From contig CANLSH010000019.1 in the NCBI GenBank assembly GCA_947493705.1, positions 1-64,000 on the forward strand: a stretch of DNA of 64,000 nt, given 5' to 3'. Both the position numbers and the translations under genes were made by a program. Source of the stretch: an uncultured Arachnia sp. Its GTDB lineage: Bacteria > Actinomycetota > Actinomycetes > Propionibacteriales > Propionibacteriaceae. The notes beneath the pieces were generated by a model, which saw only the letters and a program-made list of their open reading frames with translations, was not told the origin of the DNA and made no database searches. This document shows, in pieces, positions 44,674-52,862 of the stretch. Position 1 is the first letter of the stretch; every line of letters starts with the position of its first letter.

Positions 44674-45689
44674 GCACCACGCTCGCGCATGATCAGCCGG
44701 TGTCGGAGAAGAAGCGCTCCCGTGTCCTGCCGCCTCCCGTCACGGGACAGGAATTGGTTCTCATTGGTGTCATCGCCTTGTTGTGGGTACTGCTGACGAT
44801 TTTCACCCCGGCCTTCCTCTCGGCGAACTCTCTGCAGCAGCTGCTGTGGCGGCTCGCGCCGATCGGAATCATGGGCATCGGTATGTGCATCATCATCATC
44901 ACGGCAGGGATCGATATCTCGATTGCTGCGACGTTGATGGTCTGCAGCGTAACCATGGCCAAGCTGCTGGTTGATGCCGAGATGGCGTTCCCGCTCGCAC
45001 TACTTGTGGCCATGGTGGTGGGCGTCGTTCTGGGGAGCATCAATGGGTTACTGATCTCCTATGGGCGGGTCGCGGCCATCATCATCACGTTCGGTACGGC
45101 AAACCTCTTCCAGTTCCTCGGGCTGTTGATATTCGACAGCCAAACAGTCAACGGCCTACCCCCCAGCCGCAACATCCTCGGCCCGGGTGCGGGAGGCCAG
45201 ACCTTCGGCATCCCGCACGCCTTCATGATCATGTTGGTGCTCATGATCGCTGCCTGGTATTACATGAGGCATTTCCCGGGTGGTCGCCACTTCTATGCCA
45301 TAGGAACGGACAACCGCGCAGCCGCTCTGGCTGGTGTCAATGTGCGGCGGCGGATTTTCCTCGCGTACGCCATCACCGGGCTCCTCGTGGGCCTTGCTGC
45401 CGCGATCACCATCGCGGGCGGTACGACGACGCTGGATCAGAACGTCGGACGAGGCCAGGAGCTCGCCGTCATCGCCGCGGTGGTCATTGGGGGCACTTCG
45501 ATCATGGGCGGGCGCGGTTCAGTGTTCGGTGCAGTACTTGGAGCTCTGCTGGTCCAGACGGTCGCGACTGGTGTGACCCAGCTCGGATGGCCTTCGCAGT
45601 TGTCCAACTTCTTTGTTGGTGTCTTCATCATCATTGCCGTCGGGGTGGATCTGCTCCGAGAACGCCGTCGCCGCAGGAGGGACACATGA
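44670..45689 (+). CDS. rhaP: Sugar ABC transporter permease 1
   Basis: 339 residues, BPD_transp_2 (RbsC/RhaP) type with about eight to ten membrane segments (for example LVLIGVIALLWVLLTIF, GIMGIGMCIIIITAGIDISI, IAAVVIGGTSIMGGRGS). The ITAGIDISIAA and IGGTSIMGGRG motifs mark this permease class. ATGA overlap with both the ATPase gene before it and the second permease after it shows tight coupling. Confidence 0.83.
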   Translation: MSTTLAHDQPVSEKKRSRVLPPPVTGQELVLIGVIALLWVLLTIFTPAFLSANSLQQLLWRLAPIGIMGIGMCIIIITAGIDISIAATLMVCSVTMAKLLVDAEMAFPLALLVAMVVGVVLGSINGLLISYGRVAAIIITFGTANLFQFLGLLIFDSQTVNGLPPSRNILGPGAGGQTFGIPHAFMIMLVLMIAAWYYMRHFPGGRHFYAIGTDNRAAALAGVNVRRRIFLAYAITGLLVGLAAAITIAGGTTTLDQNVGRGQELAVIAAVVIGGTSIMGGRGSVFGAVLGALLVQTVATGVTQLGWPSQLSNFFVGVFIIIAVGVDLLRERRRRRRDT

Positions 45690-46786
45690 GCACGACTGTG
45701 ACGCCCAAAGACACACCTCCACCAGATGTCCCTAGCTCCGAGGACCGTGGGACACGCCTGCCCAAAGCAGTCGTGCTGCTGTTGACCAACCGCACCGTGC
45801 TGCTGATCGCTCTACTGGTCGTGTTGCTGGTAGTGATGTTCAGCCTCGACGCTGCCGGCATGCTGCGAGGTAACTACAACAGTGACTACCTCGCCGCTGC
45901 ACTCATCAACCTGGTCCCTCTCACCATGCTGGCGCTGGCGGAGCTGCTGGTCATCGTGTCCGGCCGTGGCGGTATCGATCTGTCTCTGGGATCCATCGTG
46001 TCCCTGACCAGCATGGTGTTCGGATTCATGTACGGGCTGTGGGATTGGCCCCTCTTGCTCTCAATTCTCCTGGCTGTCGTCTTTGGAGCCCTGTGCGGCG
46101 CTGTCAACGGCGCATTGGTCGCCTTCATAGGGTTTCCCCCACTTATCGCCACCCTCGCAACCTATTACGCCTTCTGGTCATTGGCCTTGGTGATCAACGA
46201 TCAGCAGCCAATCAGCTCTCCGCCCATCCAAGAGTTGTACGACCTGTCCGCGACCTTCGAGATTCCGCTCATCGGGGCGTATCTGCCGCTCATCCCCCTG
46301 GGTGTCGTGTTGTTTCTCATACCCACTGTGGTCGTCGTGTGGTACCTGAGCGACAAGACAACGTTCGGTCGTAGGCTTTACGGCATCGGTACCAATGATG
46401 TTGCCGCGGCGTGGTCCGGGGTGAATGTGCGCAGCACACGCTTCATCACCTACACCATCGCCGGTGCGATCGCCGGCCTGGTGGCCGTGGTGACCGTGTC
46501 CCAGTTCGCGTCGGCTCGCCCCGATGCAGGAACCTCGGGAAATGGTATGGCACTGCCGGCAATCACCATCGCCGTGCTCGGCGGTGTGGCCATCACAGGC
46601 GGCGTTGGCCGGGTGCTCGGGGTGGTTCTGGCCGCACTGCTCATCGTCTGGCTCAACGCCGGCATCCTGCTTGCTTTCGCAGGCAACACCGGCAGCCAGC
46701 TCCAGCTTTTCGCACTGGGCGCCATCCTTGTGGGCGCAGCCCTGCTGAATGGGATCACGACGCGCCGATTCAGCGGATCACGATGA
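45686..46786 (+). CDS. rhaQ: Sugar ABC transporter permease 2
   Basis: 366 residues, second BPD_transp_2 permease: hydrophobic segments include VLLIALLVVLLVVMFSL and INLVPLTMLALAELLVIVSG, followed by GGIDLSLGSIVSLTSM and ITIAVLGGVAITGGVGRVLG. The N-terminal 30 residues are polar and Pro-rich. Two different permeases after one ATPase is the rhamnose/AI-2 type arrangement rather than ribose type. Starts at 45686 in an ATGA overlap. Confidence 0.83.
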   Translation: MSTTVTPKDTPPPDVPSSEDRGTRLPKAVVLLLTNRTVLLIALLVVLLVVMFSLDAAGMLRGNYNSDYLAAALINLVPLTMLALAELLVIVSGRGGIDLSLGSIVSLTSMVFGFMYGLWDWPLLLSILLAVVFGALCGAVNGALVAFIGFPPLIATLATYYAFWSLALVINDQQPISSPPIQELYDLSATFEIPLIGAYLPLIPLGVVLFLIPTVVVVWYLSDKTTFGRRLYGIGTNDVAAAWSGVNVRSTRFITYTIAGAIAGLVAVVTVSQFASARPDAGTSGNGMALPAITIAVLGGVAITGGVGRVLGVVLAALLIVWLNAGILLAFAGNTGSQLQLFALGAILVGAALLNGITTRRFSGSR

Positions 46787-46841
46787 TTCCTGCTGTTACA
46801 CCAACACACATAATGACTTAAATCCACTAGGAGGACACATC

Positions 46842-47696
46842 ATGAAGATCGGAATCCACAGCATGGTCTGGGTGGGCGATTGGACGCCCGACGCTGCTCG
46901 CCACGCCATCAGTAGCAGCCGGGAGGCTGGCTACGACCTCATTGAGCTCTCGGCGATCTCGCCCGAAACGTTCGACGCCGACCTCACCGCCAAGCTGCTT
47001 GCCGAAAATGACTTGGAGTGCTCGGCCTCATTGGGACTCGGCCCGGCAACGGATGTCTCCAGCGAGGATCCCGAATGCGCGGCGCGCGGACGCGAGCGAT
47101 TGGAACTGGCACTCAACCTCGTGAGGGACTGCGGAGGAAAGATGCTGTGCGGAGTCATCTACTCAGCACTCACCAAGTACTCCCAACCCGCGACGGAGAA
47201 GGGTATTCGCAATTCGCAGGAGACCATCGCGGCGCTGGCGGACAAGGCGGCTGCATCGGGCATTTCGCTCGGTCTTGAGTTCTGCAACCGTTACGAAACC
47301 AATGTCATCAACACAACGGCGGAGACGCTTCGATACATCGAAGAGATCGGGCGTCCCAACGTTGTGGCCCACCTCGACACCTACCACATGAACATCGAAG
47401 AGCATTCCATGGCAGGGGCTGTGCGTGAAGCGGCAGCGGCCGGCAAGCTCGGATACGTGCACGTGGGGGAGTCCCACCGGGGCCAGCTCGGGACCGGTTC
47501 GGTCAACTGGGACGAGTTCCTCGGCGCGCTGAAGGAAGTGAACTACGACGGCATCGTCACGTTCGAGTCCTTCTCGTCCAAAGTGGTCCATTCGACCTTC
47601 TCCAATGATCTCGCCATCTGGCGAAATCTCTGGGAGGACAGCATGGAACTGGCCACCGGAGCGCGAGGGTTTCTCCGGGAGCGGTTGGGGCACTGA
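46842..47696 (+). CDS. Sugar-phosphate isomerase/epimerase family protein (ketose 3-epimerase-like)
   Basis: 284-residue TIM barrel of the AP_endonuc_2 class. Motifs: IGIHSMVWVGDWTPD at the N-terminus, GVIYSALTKYSQ, SLGLEFCNRYETNVIN with a metal-binding Glu, VVAHLDTYHMNIEE with Asp and His ligands, HVGESHRGQLGTG, and GIVTFESFSS with the last Glu. This pattern is that of D-tagatose/D-psicose 3-epimerase-like proteins, which need a divalent metal. GGAGGACAC precedes the ATG. Last gene of the transporter operon, 55 bp after the permease. It may act on the imported sugar or its keto form; the substrate is not shown by the sequence. Confidence 0.75.
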   Translation: MKIGIHSMVWVGDWTPDAARHAISSSREAGYDLIELSAISPETFDADLTAKLLAENDLECSASLGLGPATDVSSEDPECAARGRERLELALNLVRDCGGKMLCGVIYSALTKYSQPATEKGIRNSQETIAALADKAAASGISLGLEFCNRYETNVINTTAETLRYIEEIGRPNVVAHLDTYHMNIEEHSMAGAVREAAAAGKLGYVHVGESHRGQLGTGSVNWDEFLGALKEVNYDGIVTFESFSSKVVHSTFSNDLAIWRNLWEDSMELATGARGFLRERLGH

Positions 47697-47790
47697 TGTG
47701 TGGCGCGGTGCGCCTGTCGCTCCGGTGATCTGACCTCCGTGGAGATCTGATGCAGAGGCAGTAGTGGCCAGAGGAAATCTCTGGAGACAA

Positions 47791-47828
47791 GCAAACGGCG
47801 GCAGCCCTTGAAGGGCTGCCGCCGCTTG
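47791..47828. terminator. Strong bidirectional hairpin between convergent operons
   Basis: CGGCGGCAGCCCT pairs with AGGGCTGCCGCCG around a 3-base loop, extended by GCAA/TTGC after one mismatch. It lies between the stops of the epimerase gene and the binding-protein gene on the other strand, where both operons must end. There is no clear T-run. Confidence 0.75.
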
Positions 47829-47889
47829 CGCATCAGATGTTTGTCCTGACGCTCTCAGTCTGAGAACTGAGAGGCTGCTCAGTTCTCCA

Positions 47890-48885
47890 TCATTCGTAGA
47901 GCATCGCCTGGATGTCTTCGTCGTCCACATTGTCCTTGTCATACCAGTAGGACCCGGTGTCGATGTCCTCCGGCAGTTCTTCGCCCTCGATCGCCTTCAC
48001 CGCAGATTCGACCGTCGAACGACCGATTCCAATGGGATCCTGCGTGATGGCGCCCGCCATGAGGCCACTCTTGATGGCGTCGATCTGGGCTTGACCTGAG
48101 TCGAAGCCCACGATGATCAATTTGCCGGGCTCCAACCCGAGCTCAGTTGCTGCGTTCACGATGCCGATGGCCGAACCCTCGTTGGTGCCGTAAAGACCCT
48201 TCAGATCAGGATTGGCAGCGATCATTGCTTTGGCGATATCGGCAGACTGCAGGTGGTCACCATCGCCATACTGGATGTCGACGATCTCGATGTCAGGGAA
48301 GTCAGCTTCCAGTTTCTCGACAAAGCCGTCGCGGCGCTCCACGCCGGTGCTGTTGATCTGGCTGTGGCCGACGATGGCTACCTGACCTTCACCACCGATG
48401 AGTTCTGCCATGTGCTCGGCGGCCTTTGCCCCCGCGGCCACACCATCGGTCTTGGAGATGGTGAGCGGGATGTCTGTGTCACATCCGGCATCGAACTCGA
48501 CCACGGGAATGCCTGCGCTGTCTGCGTCTTCCAACGCCGGAACGCACGCCTCCGGATCGAGGGCGGCATAGCCGATTGCATCTGGTTGACGATCAATCGC
48601 AGCTTGAAGCATCTGCAACTGGGCATCCACTTCCGTCTCAGAGGCTGGTCCGTCGAAGGTGATGGAGACTCCCAACTCCTCAGCGGCTTCCTCCGCGCCC
48701 TGGTTCACTGCCTGCCAGAACTGGTGCTGGAAGCCCTTGGACACCAGCGCGATCTCGTAGCCGCCTTCGGCCTGGCCCGTGTTGTCAGCGTCAGCGGCGC
48801 CTCCGCCGTTGTCACTGCCGCATGCGCTGAATGCGAGGGTGGCGGCCACCAATACGGCCAAAACGGAAACTCTGTTCCTTTTCAC
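47890..48885 (-). CDS. Ribose-type ABC transporter substrate-binding lipoprotein
   Basis: 331 residues. Signal peptide with lipobox (VLVAATLAFSAC, Cys near residue 22) and a Peripla_BP_4 fold: IALVSKGFQHQFWQAVNQGA, PDAIGYAALDPEACVPAL, IPVVEFDAGCDTDIPL, VAIVGHSQINSTG, LYGTNEGSAIGIVNAA, IIVGFDSGQAQIDAI. It resembles RbsB/ribose-allose binding proteins. GTG start at 48885 follows AAAGGAG. It is the last gene of its operon (isomerase-mutarotase-ATPase-permease-SBP), with a strong hairpin just upstream. The substrate is unknown; it probably serves the adjacent sugar or sugar-acid operon. Confidence 0.8.
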   Translation of the reverse strand: MKRNRVSVLAVLVAATLAFSACGSDNGGGAADADNTGQAEGGYEIALVSKGFQHQFWQAVNQGAEEAAEELGVSITFDGPASETEVDAQLQMLQAAIDRQPDAIGYAALDPEACVPALEDADSAGIPVVEFDAGCDTDIPLTISKTDGVAAGAKAAEHMAELIGGEGQVAIVGHSQINSTGVERRDGFVEKLEADFPDIEIVDIQYGDGDHLQSADIAKAMIAANPDLKGLYGTNEGSAIGIVNAATELGLEPGKLIIVGFDSGQAQIDAIKSGLMAGAITQDPIGIGRSTVESAVKAIEGEELPEDIDTGSYWYDKDNVDDEDIQAMLYE

Positions 48886-48904
48886 ATGTACTCCTTTGGT
48901 AGAA

Positions 48905-48929
48905 CTATCAGGGCTGTCAGCCCTGATAG
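48905..48929 (-). promoter_or_regulatory. Intercistronic hairpin before the binding-protein gene
   Basis: An 11-bp perfect stem, CTATCAGGGCT with AGCCCTGATAG, around a 3-base loop lies between the permease stop and the binding-protein start. There is no T-run after it on the transcribed strand, so it is more likely an mRNA stabiliser or processing site than a terminator. Confidence 0.6.
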
Positions 48930-49010
48930 CTTGTTGATCTTGCTGTCTGTCAGTACCCGGTGTGCGTCCGACAATGCGGAGAGCGCAGGCCCGGGTGTGC
49001 CATGTCAGTC

Positions 49011-50063
49011 TCAGGCTCCTTCCGCTCTGCGCTTGCGCATATTGTCGGCAAACACAGCGATCAGCACGACGAGGCCAACCACGACTGTTTGCCATTCGGT
49101 CTGGATGGCCATGATCCGCAGGCCGTTGATCAGCACGCTCATGATCAGAGCGCCGATCAGAGTGCCGAGGATCGAGCCGCGCCCACCCAGCAGTGATGTT
49201 CCGCCGATGATGACCGCTGCGATGGCCTGGAGTTCGTAGCCGGTGCCCAACTGCGGCTGGACAGAGTTCAGACGCGCGGCGATGACGACACCGGCCAAGC
49301 CAGTTGCAGTTCCCGCCAGAACGTAAATCCCGACGAGCCATCGACGTGTGTTGATGCCTGAGAGCCGGGTGGCTTCTTCATTGCTGCCGATGGCATAAGT
49401 CATCCGCCCAAGCACAGTTTTGCTGAGGATGATCCCGAACAGGATGGCTAGAGCGATCAGAATGAGGACCGCGTTGGGTACCCTGGGAATGAGCTCGCCA
49501 AGGGCGATCTCCGAGAACCCTTCCACCCCGCTCAGATAGATGGGCCGAACTCCCGAGAGGACCAGTGCAAGCCCTTGGGCGACCATCATCATCGCCAACG
49601 TGGCGATGAACGGGGGTAGGCCGAGGTAGGCAATGTTGAACCCATTGATGAGGCCGATCAGCGCGCCCATCGCGATGCCACCCAGAACGCCTATGAACAT
49701 CGGTGCTCCTGCTTCCGTCAGCAGCAGGCCCGCGATCACAGCGCTCAAGGTCATCCCGGTTCCGAGCGACAGATCAATGCCGCCGGTGATGATGACAAGC
49801 GTCGTACCGACAGCCAGAATGCCTATGACTGCGGTGGCGAGCAGGATGGAGCCGATATTGCTCACTGTGAGGAAGTTGGAGTTTGCTATGGAGAAGAAGA
49901 TCACCAGCGCAATCAATGTGCCGAACGCCAGTGCCTGCTGGAGCTGCTGTCCCAGCCGTGATCGCCAAGATCCTTTTGTCTCCGCGCTGCTGTGCGTCCG
50001 TGGGTCGGCGGCGGTGCCATCTGGGGCAGTCGCAGGTGCTGGATTTTTCCCCAGTTGAGTCAT
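49011..50063 (-). CDS. Ribose-type ABC transporter permease
   Basis: 350 residues, BPD_transp_2 family, RbsC-like. A polar N-terminal tail of about 40 residues is followed by eight to ten hydrophobic segments; class motifs are VIITGGIDLSLGTGM, LGLPPFIATLAMMM and VIIGGTSLLGGRGS. One permease gene with one double ATPase implies a homodimeric channel, as in ribose transporters. ATGA overlap with the ATPase gene upstream. Confidence 0.85.
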   Translation of the reverse strand: MTQLGKNPAPATAPDGTAADPRTHSSAETKGSWRSRLGQQLQQALAFGTLIALVIFFSIANSNFLTVSNIGSILLATAVIGILAVGTTLVIITGGIDLSLGTGMTLSAVIAGLLLTEAGAPMFIGVLGGIAMGALIGLINGFNIAYLGLPPFIATLAMMMVAQGLALVLSGVRPIYLSGVEGFSEIALGELIPRVPNAVLILIALAILFGIILSKTVLGRMTYAIGSNEEATRLSGINTRRWLVGIYVLAGTATGLAGVVIAARLNSVQPQLGTGYELQAIAAVIIGGTSLLGGRGSILGTLIGALIMSVLINGLRIMAIQTEWQTVVVGLVVLIAVFADNMRKRRAEGA

Positions 50064-51577
50064 GCTGCCACATCCTTGTCAATGTTCATTGTCGCGAGTT
50101 TCATCACGCTTTCCTGGTCTGCCTCTTCGTTGTCGAGTTGGCCTGTAACTTGCCCGCCCGACATCACGACGACGCGATGAGCAAGGCGCAATACCTCCGG
50201 CAACTCCGAGGAGATGACCATGAGGGCCTTGCCTTGATCGGAGAGTTCCAGGAGGAGCTTGTAGATCTCCTCCTTCGCCCCGACGTCAATACCGCGGGTG
50301 GGCTCATCGAAGATGAGGATGTCACAGTCACGCGCCAGCCACTTGGCAATGACGATTTTCTGCTGATTTCCGCCCGAAAGGTTTTTGACACGGGCCTTGG
50401 CTGAGGGGGTCTTGATACTGAGTGAATCGATGTAGTCGTGTGTTATCTCGGCCTCTTTGCGAAAGAGAAGAAAGCCGACCGCGTTGGTCACCTTCTTGAG
50501 CGCTGACATCAAGGAGTTGAAGGAGACACTTTGTTCAAGCATCAGTCCGTGACGTTTGCGATCCTCGGGGAGATAGCCGATTCCGTGCCGGACAGCGACT
50601 TCGGGACCCGAGATTTTCCGAGCCTGCCCGTCGACCACGATCTCGCCAGAGGTGATGGGATCTGCTCCGATGATGGCCCGTGCGGTTTCAGTGCGACCAG
50701 CCCCCATCAATCCGGCGAACCCGAGTATCTCCCCCTTGTGCAGGTCGAAAGAGACGTCTTTGAGCAGTGCGTGAGTGGTCAATCCTCGCACCGACAGCAC
50801 CACGTCTTCGGCGCCCCGGAGCGGTTGCTGCCTCGTGTCGGCATGTTGTGCGAGTTCCCGTCCGACCATCATCGTGATGATCTCCTCGTCGGCTACTTCA
50901 TCCATCTCCCGCGTGCCGACGTATTGACCGTCCCGCAGCACGCTGACCCGGTCCGCGATTTGGCGAAGCTCCTCCATGCGATGGGAGATGTAGACGATAC
51001 CAACGCCCTGGTCACGCAGGGATTTGATGAGCCGGAACAATACCTGTGTCTCAGCCATGCTGATTGCTGAGGTCGGCTCGTCCATGATCAAGATCTTGGT
51101 TGAGTCAAAGGACAGTGCTTTGGCGATCTCGACCATCTGCTGTTGCGCGACAGTCAACGTCCCCACCACGTCATTCGGGCGCAATGCGATACCCAGTCTG
51201 TCGAGCAGATCTTGTGTTTGCTCGCGAAGTTCGCGCTCCTTCAGGAATGGTCCGATCCGTGGGTCGCGACCAACGTAGATGTTCTGTGCCACCGTCAGGT
51301 GCGGCAACAGGTTCATCTCCTGGTGGATGATGCTGATCCCAAGTGCTTGTGCTTCGCGTGGATTACTGATGACGACGTCACGGCCATCAATTTGAATCGT
51401 GCCGGAATCTCGTGTGTAGATTCCAGAGAGGATCTTCATCAGCGTGGACTTGCCCGCCCCGTTCTCACCGACCAGGGCCAACACCTCACCGCGTGACAGC
51501 TCCAGGGTCACCCCTTGGAGCGCCTGCACCCCAGGGAAACCCTTGGAAACATCTTTTATCTCGAGGAGCTTGTTCAC
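50060..51577 (-). CDS. Ribose-type ABC transporter ATP-binding protein (double ATPase)
   Basis: 505 residues, RbsA type. First domain: FPGVQALQGV, GENGAGKSTLMKILSG (Walker A), LTVAQQQMVEIAKAL, ILIMDEPTSAIS (Walker B). Second domain: GFAGLMGAGRTETARA, NLSGGNQQKIVIAKWL (signature), ILIFDEPTRGIDVGAKEEI (Walker B). The GTG at 51577 follows GGAG closely and fits the usual RbsA N-terminus; an in-frame ATG at 51649 is a less likely start. Part of the five-gene minus-strand operon. Confidence 0.86.
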   Translation of the reverse strand: MNKLLEIKDVSKGFPGVQALQGVTLELSRGEVLALVGENGAGKSTLMKILSGIYTRDSGTIQIDGRDVVISNPREAQALGISIIHQEMNLLPHLTVAQNIYVGRDPRIGPFLKERELREQTQDLLDRLGIALRPNDVVGTLTVAQQQMVEIAKALSFDSTKILIMDEPTSAISMAETQVLFRLIKSLRDQGVGIVYISHRMEELRQIADRVSVLRDGQYVGTREMDEVADEEIITMMVGRELAQHADTRQQPLRGAEDVVLSVRGLTTHALLKDVSFDLHKGEILGFAGLMGAGRTETARAIIGADPITSGEIVVDGQARKISGPEVAVRHGIGYLPEDRKRHGLMLEQSVSFNSLMSALKKVTNAVGFLLFRKEAEITHDYIDSLSIKTPSAKARVKNLSGGNQQKIVIAKWLARDCDILIFDEPTRGIDVGAKEEIYKLLLELSDQGKALMVISSELPEVLRLAHRVVVMSGGQVTGQLDNEEADQESVMKLATMNIDKDVAA

Positions 51578-51670
51578 ATTCTCCGCCTTCTTCGTTGAAG
51601 TGGTTGTTATTGCCCCCCATGGGGCCAATGGTTGGGTTCTTGAGTCCATGCTGGGACGGGTGCCCGAGCG

Positions 51671-52096
51671 TCAGACGACGCCCTTGCGCAGCAGGAAACA
51701 GCTGTAAGGAACAGTCTCAGCAGTCAATACAAAGGCCATGGCCTCCTGGGCCTGTTCGTAGAACTCGAACCGCTCCATCGAGGACAACTCAACATCCCGG
51801 CCCTCTGCGAGCGAGGCGATTCTTCTCAGTGCCTGGGCTGGGTCAGATACATGCTCCGGATCGTTGTCTATCTGCATTCTCTGGATGCTGTTCTTCACGA
51901 AACCATCCAGCGGAAAAACGCTGAGCAGGGCCTCAGCCGCCGGCGCTGTTGTGACACCGCGGAGCTCAATGACCGGTCGCTCGTAGCGGTAGGCCGGGAA
52001 GTTGCGGTCGACGAGGGCCAACACGTCCCCGTGCCCGAGTTCGTCCAGCAAGTGGAGCAGTGTGCCGTTCAGCAGCGGATCGATTCCTTTGAGCAT
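51671..52096 (-). CDS. RbsD/FucU-family sugar mutarotase
   Basis: 141 residues. The family core is clear: LKGIDPLLNGTLLHLLDELGHGDVLALVDRNFPAY with the catalytic His, then ERFEFYEQAQEAMAFVLTAE and PYSCFLLRKGVV at the C-terminus. RbsD and FucU interconvert sugar anomers after import; FucU-like members act on L-fucose and similar sugars. It starts at ATG 52096 in a TGATG overlap with the isomerase gene. Sequence looks closer to FucU than to RbsD, but the substrate cannot be read from it. Confidence 0.8.
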   Translation of the reverse strand: MLKGIDPLLNGTLLHLLDELGHGDVLALVDRNFPAYRYERPVIELRGVTTAPAAEALLSVFPLDGFVKNSIQRMQIDNDPEHVSDPAQALRRIASLAEGRDVELSSMERFEFYEQAQEAMAFVLTAETVPYSCFLLRKGVV

Positions 52097-52725
52097 CAAA
52101 TCCCCCGGTTCGAGGAAGCTGTCACGGCGGCGGTGGTGTAGCCGTGGTGATCTGGATTCGAACGGGTTGCCCAGCCATTCTCTGTGCCGACGACCAGAGA
52201 AGCCATGCCCCCCGCATCCTGGATGATTGAATAGTCCTGCCCGGCATCTGCCGGGTAGCAGAACAGCGTCACGAACGGCTCGTCACCGGTGTTCACACTG
52301 CGATGGATCCAGTGACCCGGCACGTGTGCTGCCTCTCCTGCTTGCAAAGGAACGGCTTGGCTTTCTCCATCGACTGTCTCCAGCAGCATCACTCCGGTGC
52401 CACTGAGGCAGTGGTAGAGCTCAGCTCGATCGGCTAGGGCATGTAAGTGGCCGCGCGTCACCGCGAACTCATCGCCCACACGACCCGGCAGCAATGTGCT
52501 GGTACCGATGATCAGTGCGCCTTCGGTGGTGACGTTGCGGTGCTCTTGTACTTGATACACGAGGTGATCAGGTCCCAGCTCGGCGAGTAGCGCCTGATAG
52601 GCGTCTTCGTCTCGATACACCCCGCCCATCTCGCCCAATCGTTTGGTGTAGGAGCTGGTTGCGCCTTGCATGGACCCGTCAGCACCGATCTTCAGGTGTC
52701 CCGGTTCGGGAACCGTTGTGCTCAT
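52096..52725 (-). CDS. Cupin-type glucose-6-phosphate isomerase family protein
   Basis: 209 residues of the archaeal-type (cupin) phosphoglucose isomerase family. Motifs: YTKRLGEMGGVYRDEDAY, VYQVQEHRN, and the cupin metal site VTRGHLHALADRAELYHCLSGTG with GHxH and a later Glu, then HVPGHWIHRSVNTGDEPF. In bacteria such proteins occur in sugar operons and may isomerise sugars other than glucose-6-phosphate, for example D-lyxose-like substrates. First gene of the minus-strand operon; it shares a 137-bp promoter region with the divergent kinase operon. Confidence 0.72.
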   Translation of the reverse strand: MSTTVPEPGHLKIGADGSMQGATSSYTKRLGEMGGVYRDEDAYQALLAELGPDHLVYQVQEHRNVTTEGALIIGTSTLLPGRVGDEFAVTRGHLHALADRAELYHCLSGTGVMLLETVDGESQAVPLQAGEAAHVPGHWIHRSVNTGDEPFVTLFCYPADAGQDYSIIQDAGGMASLVVGTENGWATRSNPDHHGYTTAAVTASSNRGI

Positions 52726-52792
52726 CCTTGACTCCTTAGCTGCGGACAAGCTGTCTCTTCTCTGAAGACAACTGTCAAACTTGTAGTACGAG

Positions 52793-52821
52793 CTTGACAT
52801 CCTGTCATGACAAGTGTCAAG
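52793..52821. promoter_or_regulatory. Palindromic operator in the divergent sugar promoter
   Basis: CTTGACA (52793-52799) and TGTCAAG (52815-52821) form an inverted repeat around the 10-bp palindrome TGTCATGACA (52803-52812). A further TGTCAAAC lies near 52773. It sits between two divergent sugar operons and is a likely site for the GntR/UTRA regulator encoded at 57966-58787. Confidence 0.55.
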
Positions 52822-52862
52822 CTCTGAAGCAAGAAATCTGGATCTTCCACATTGGAGTGTTG

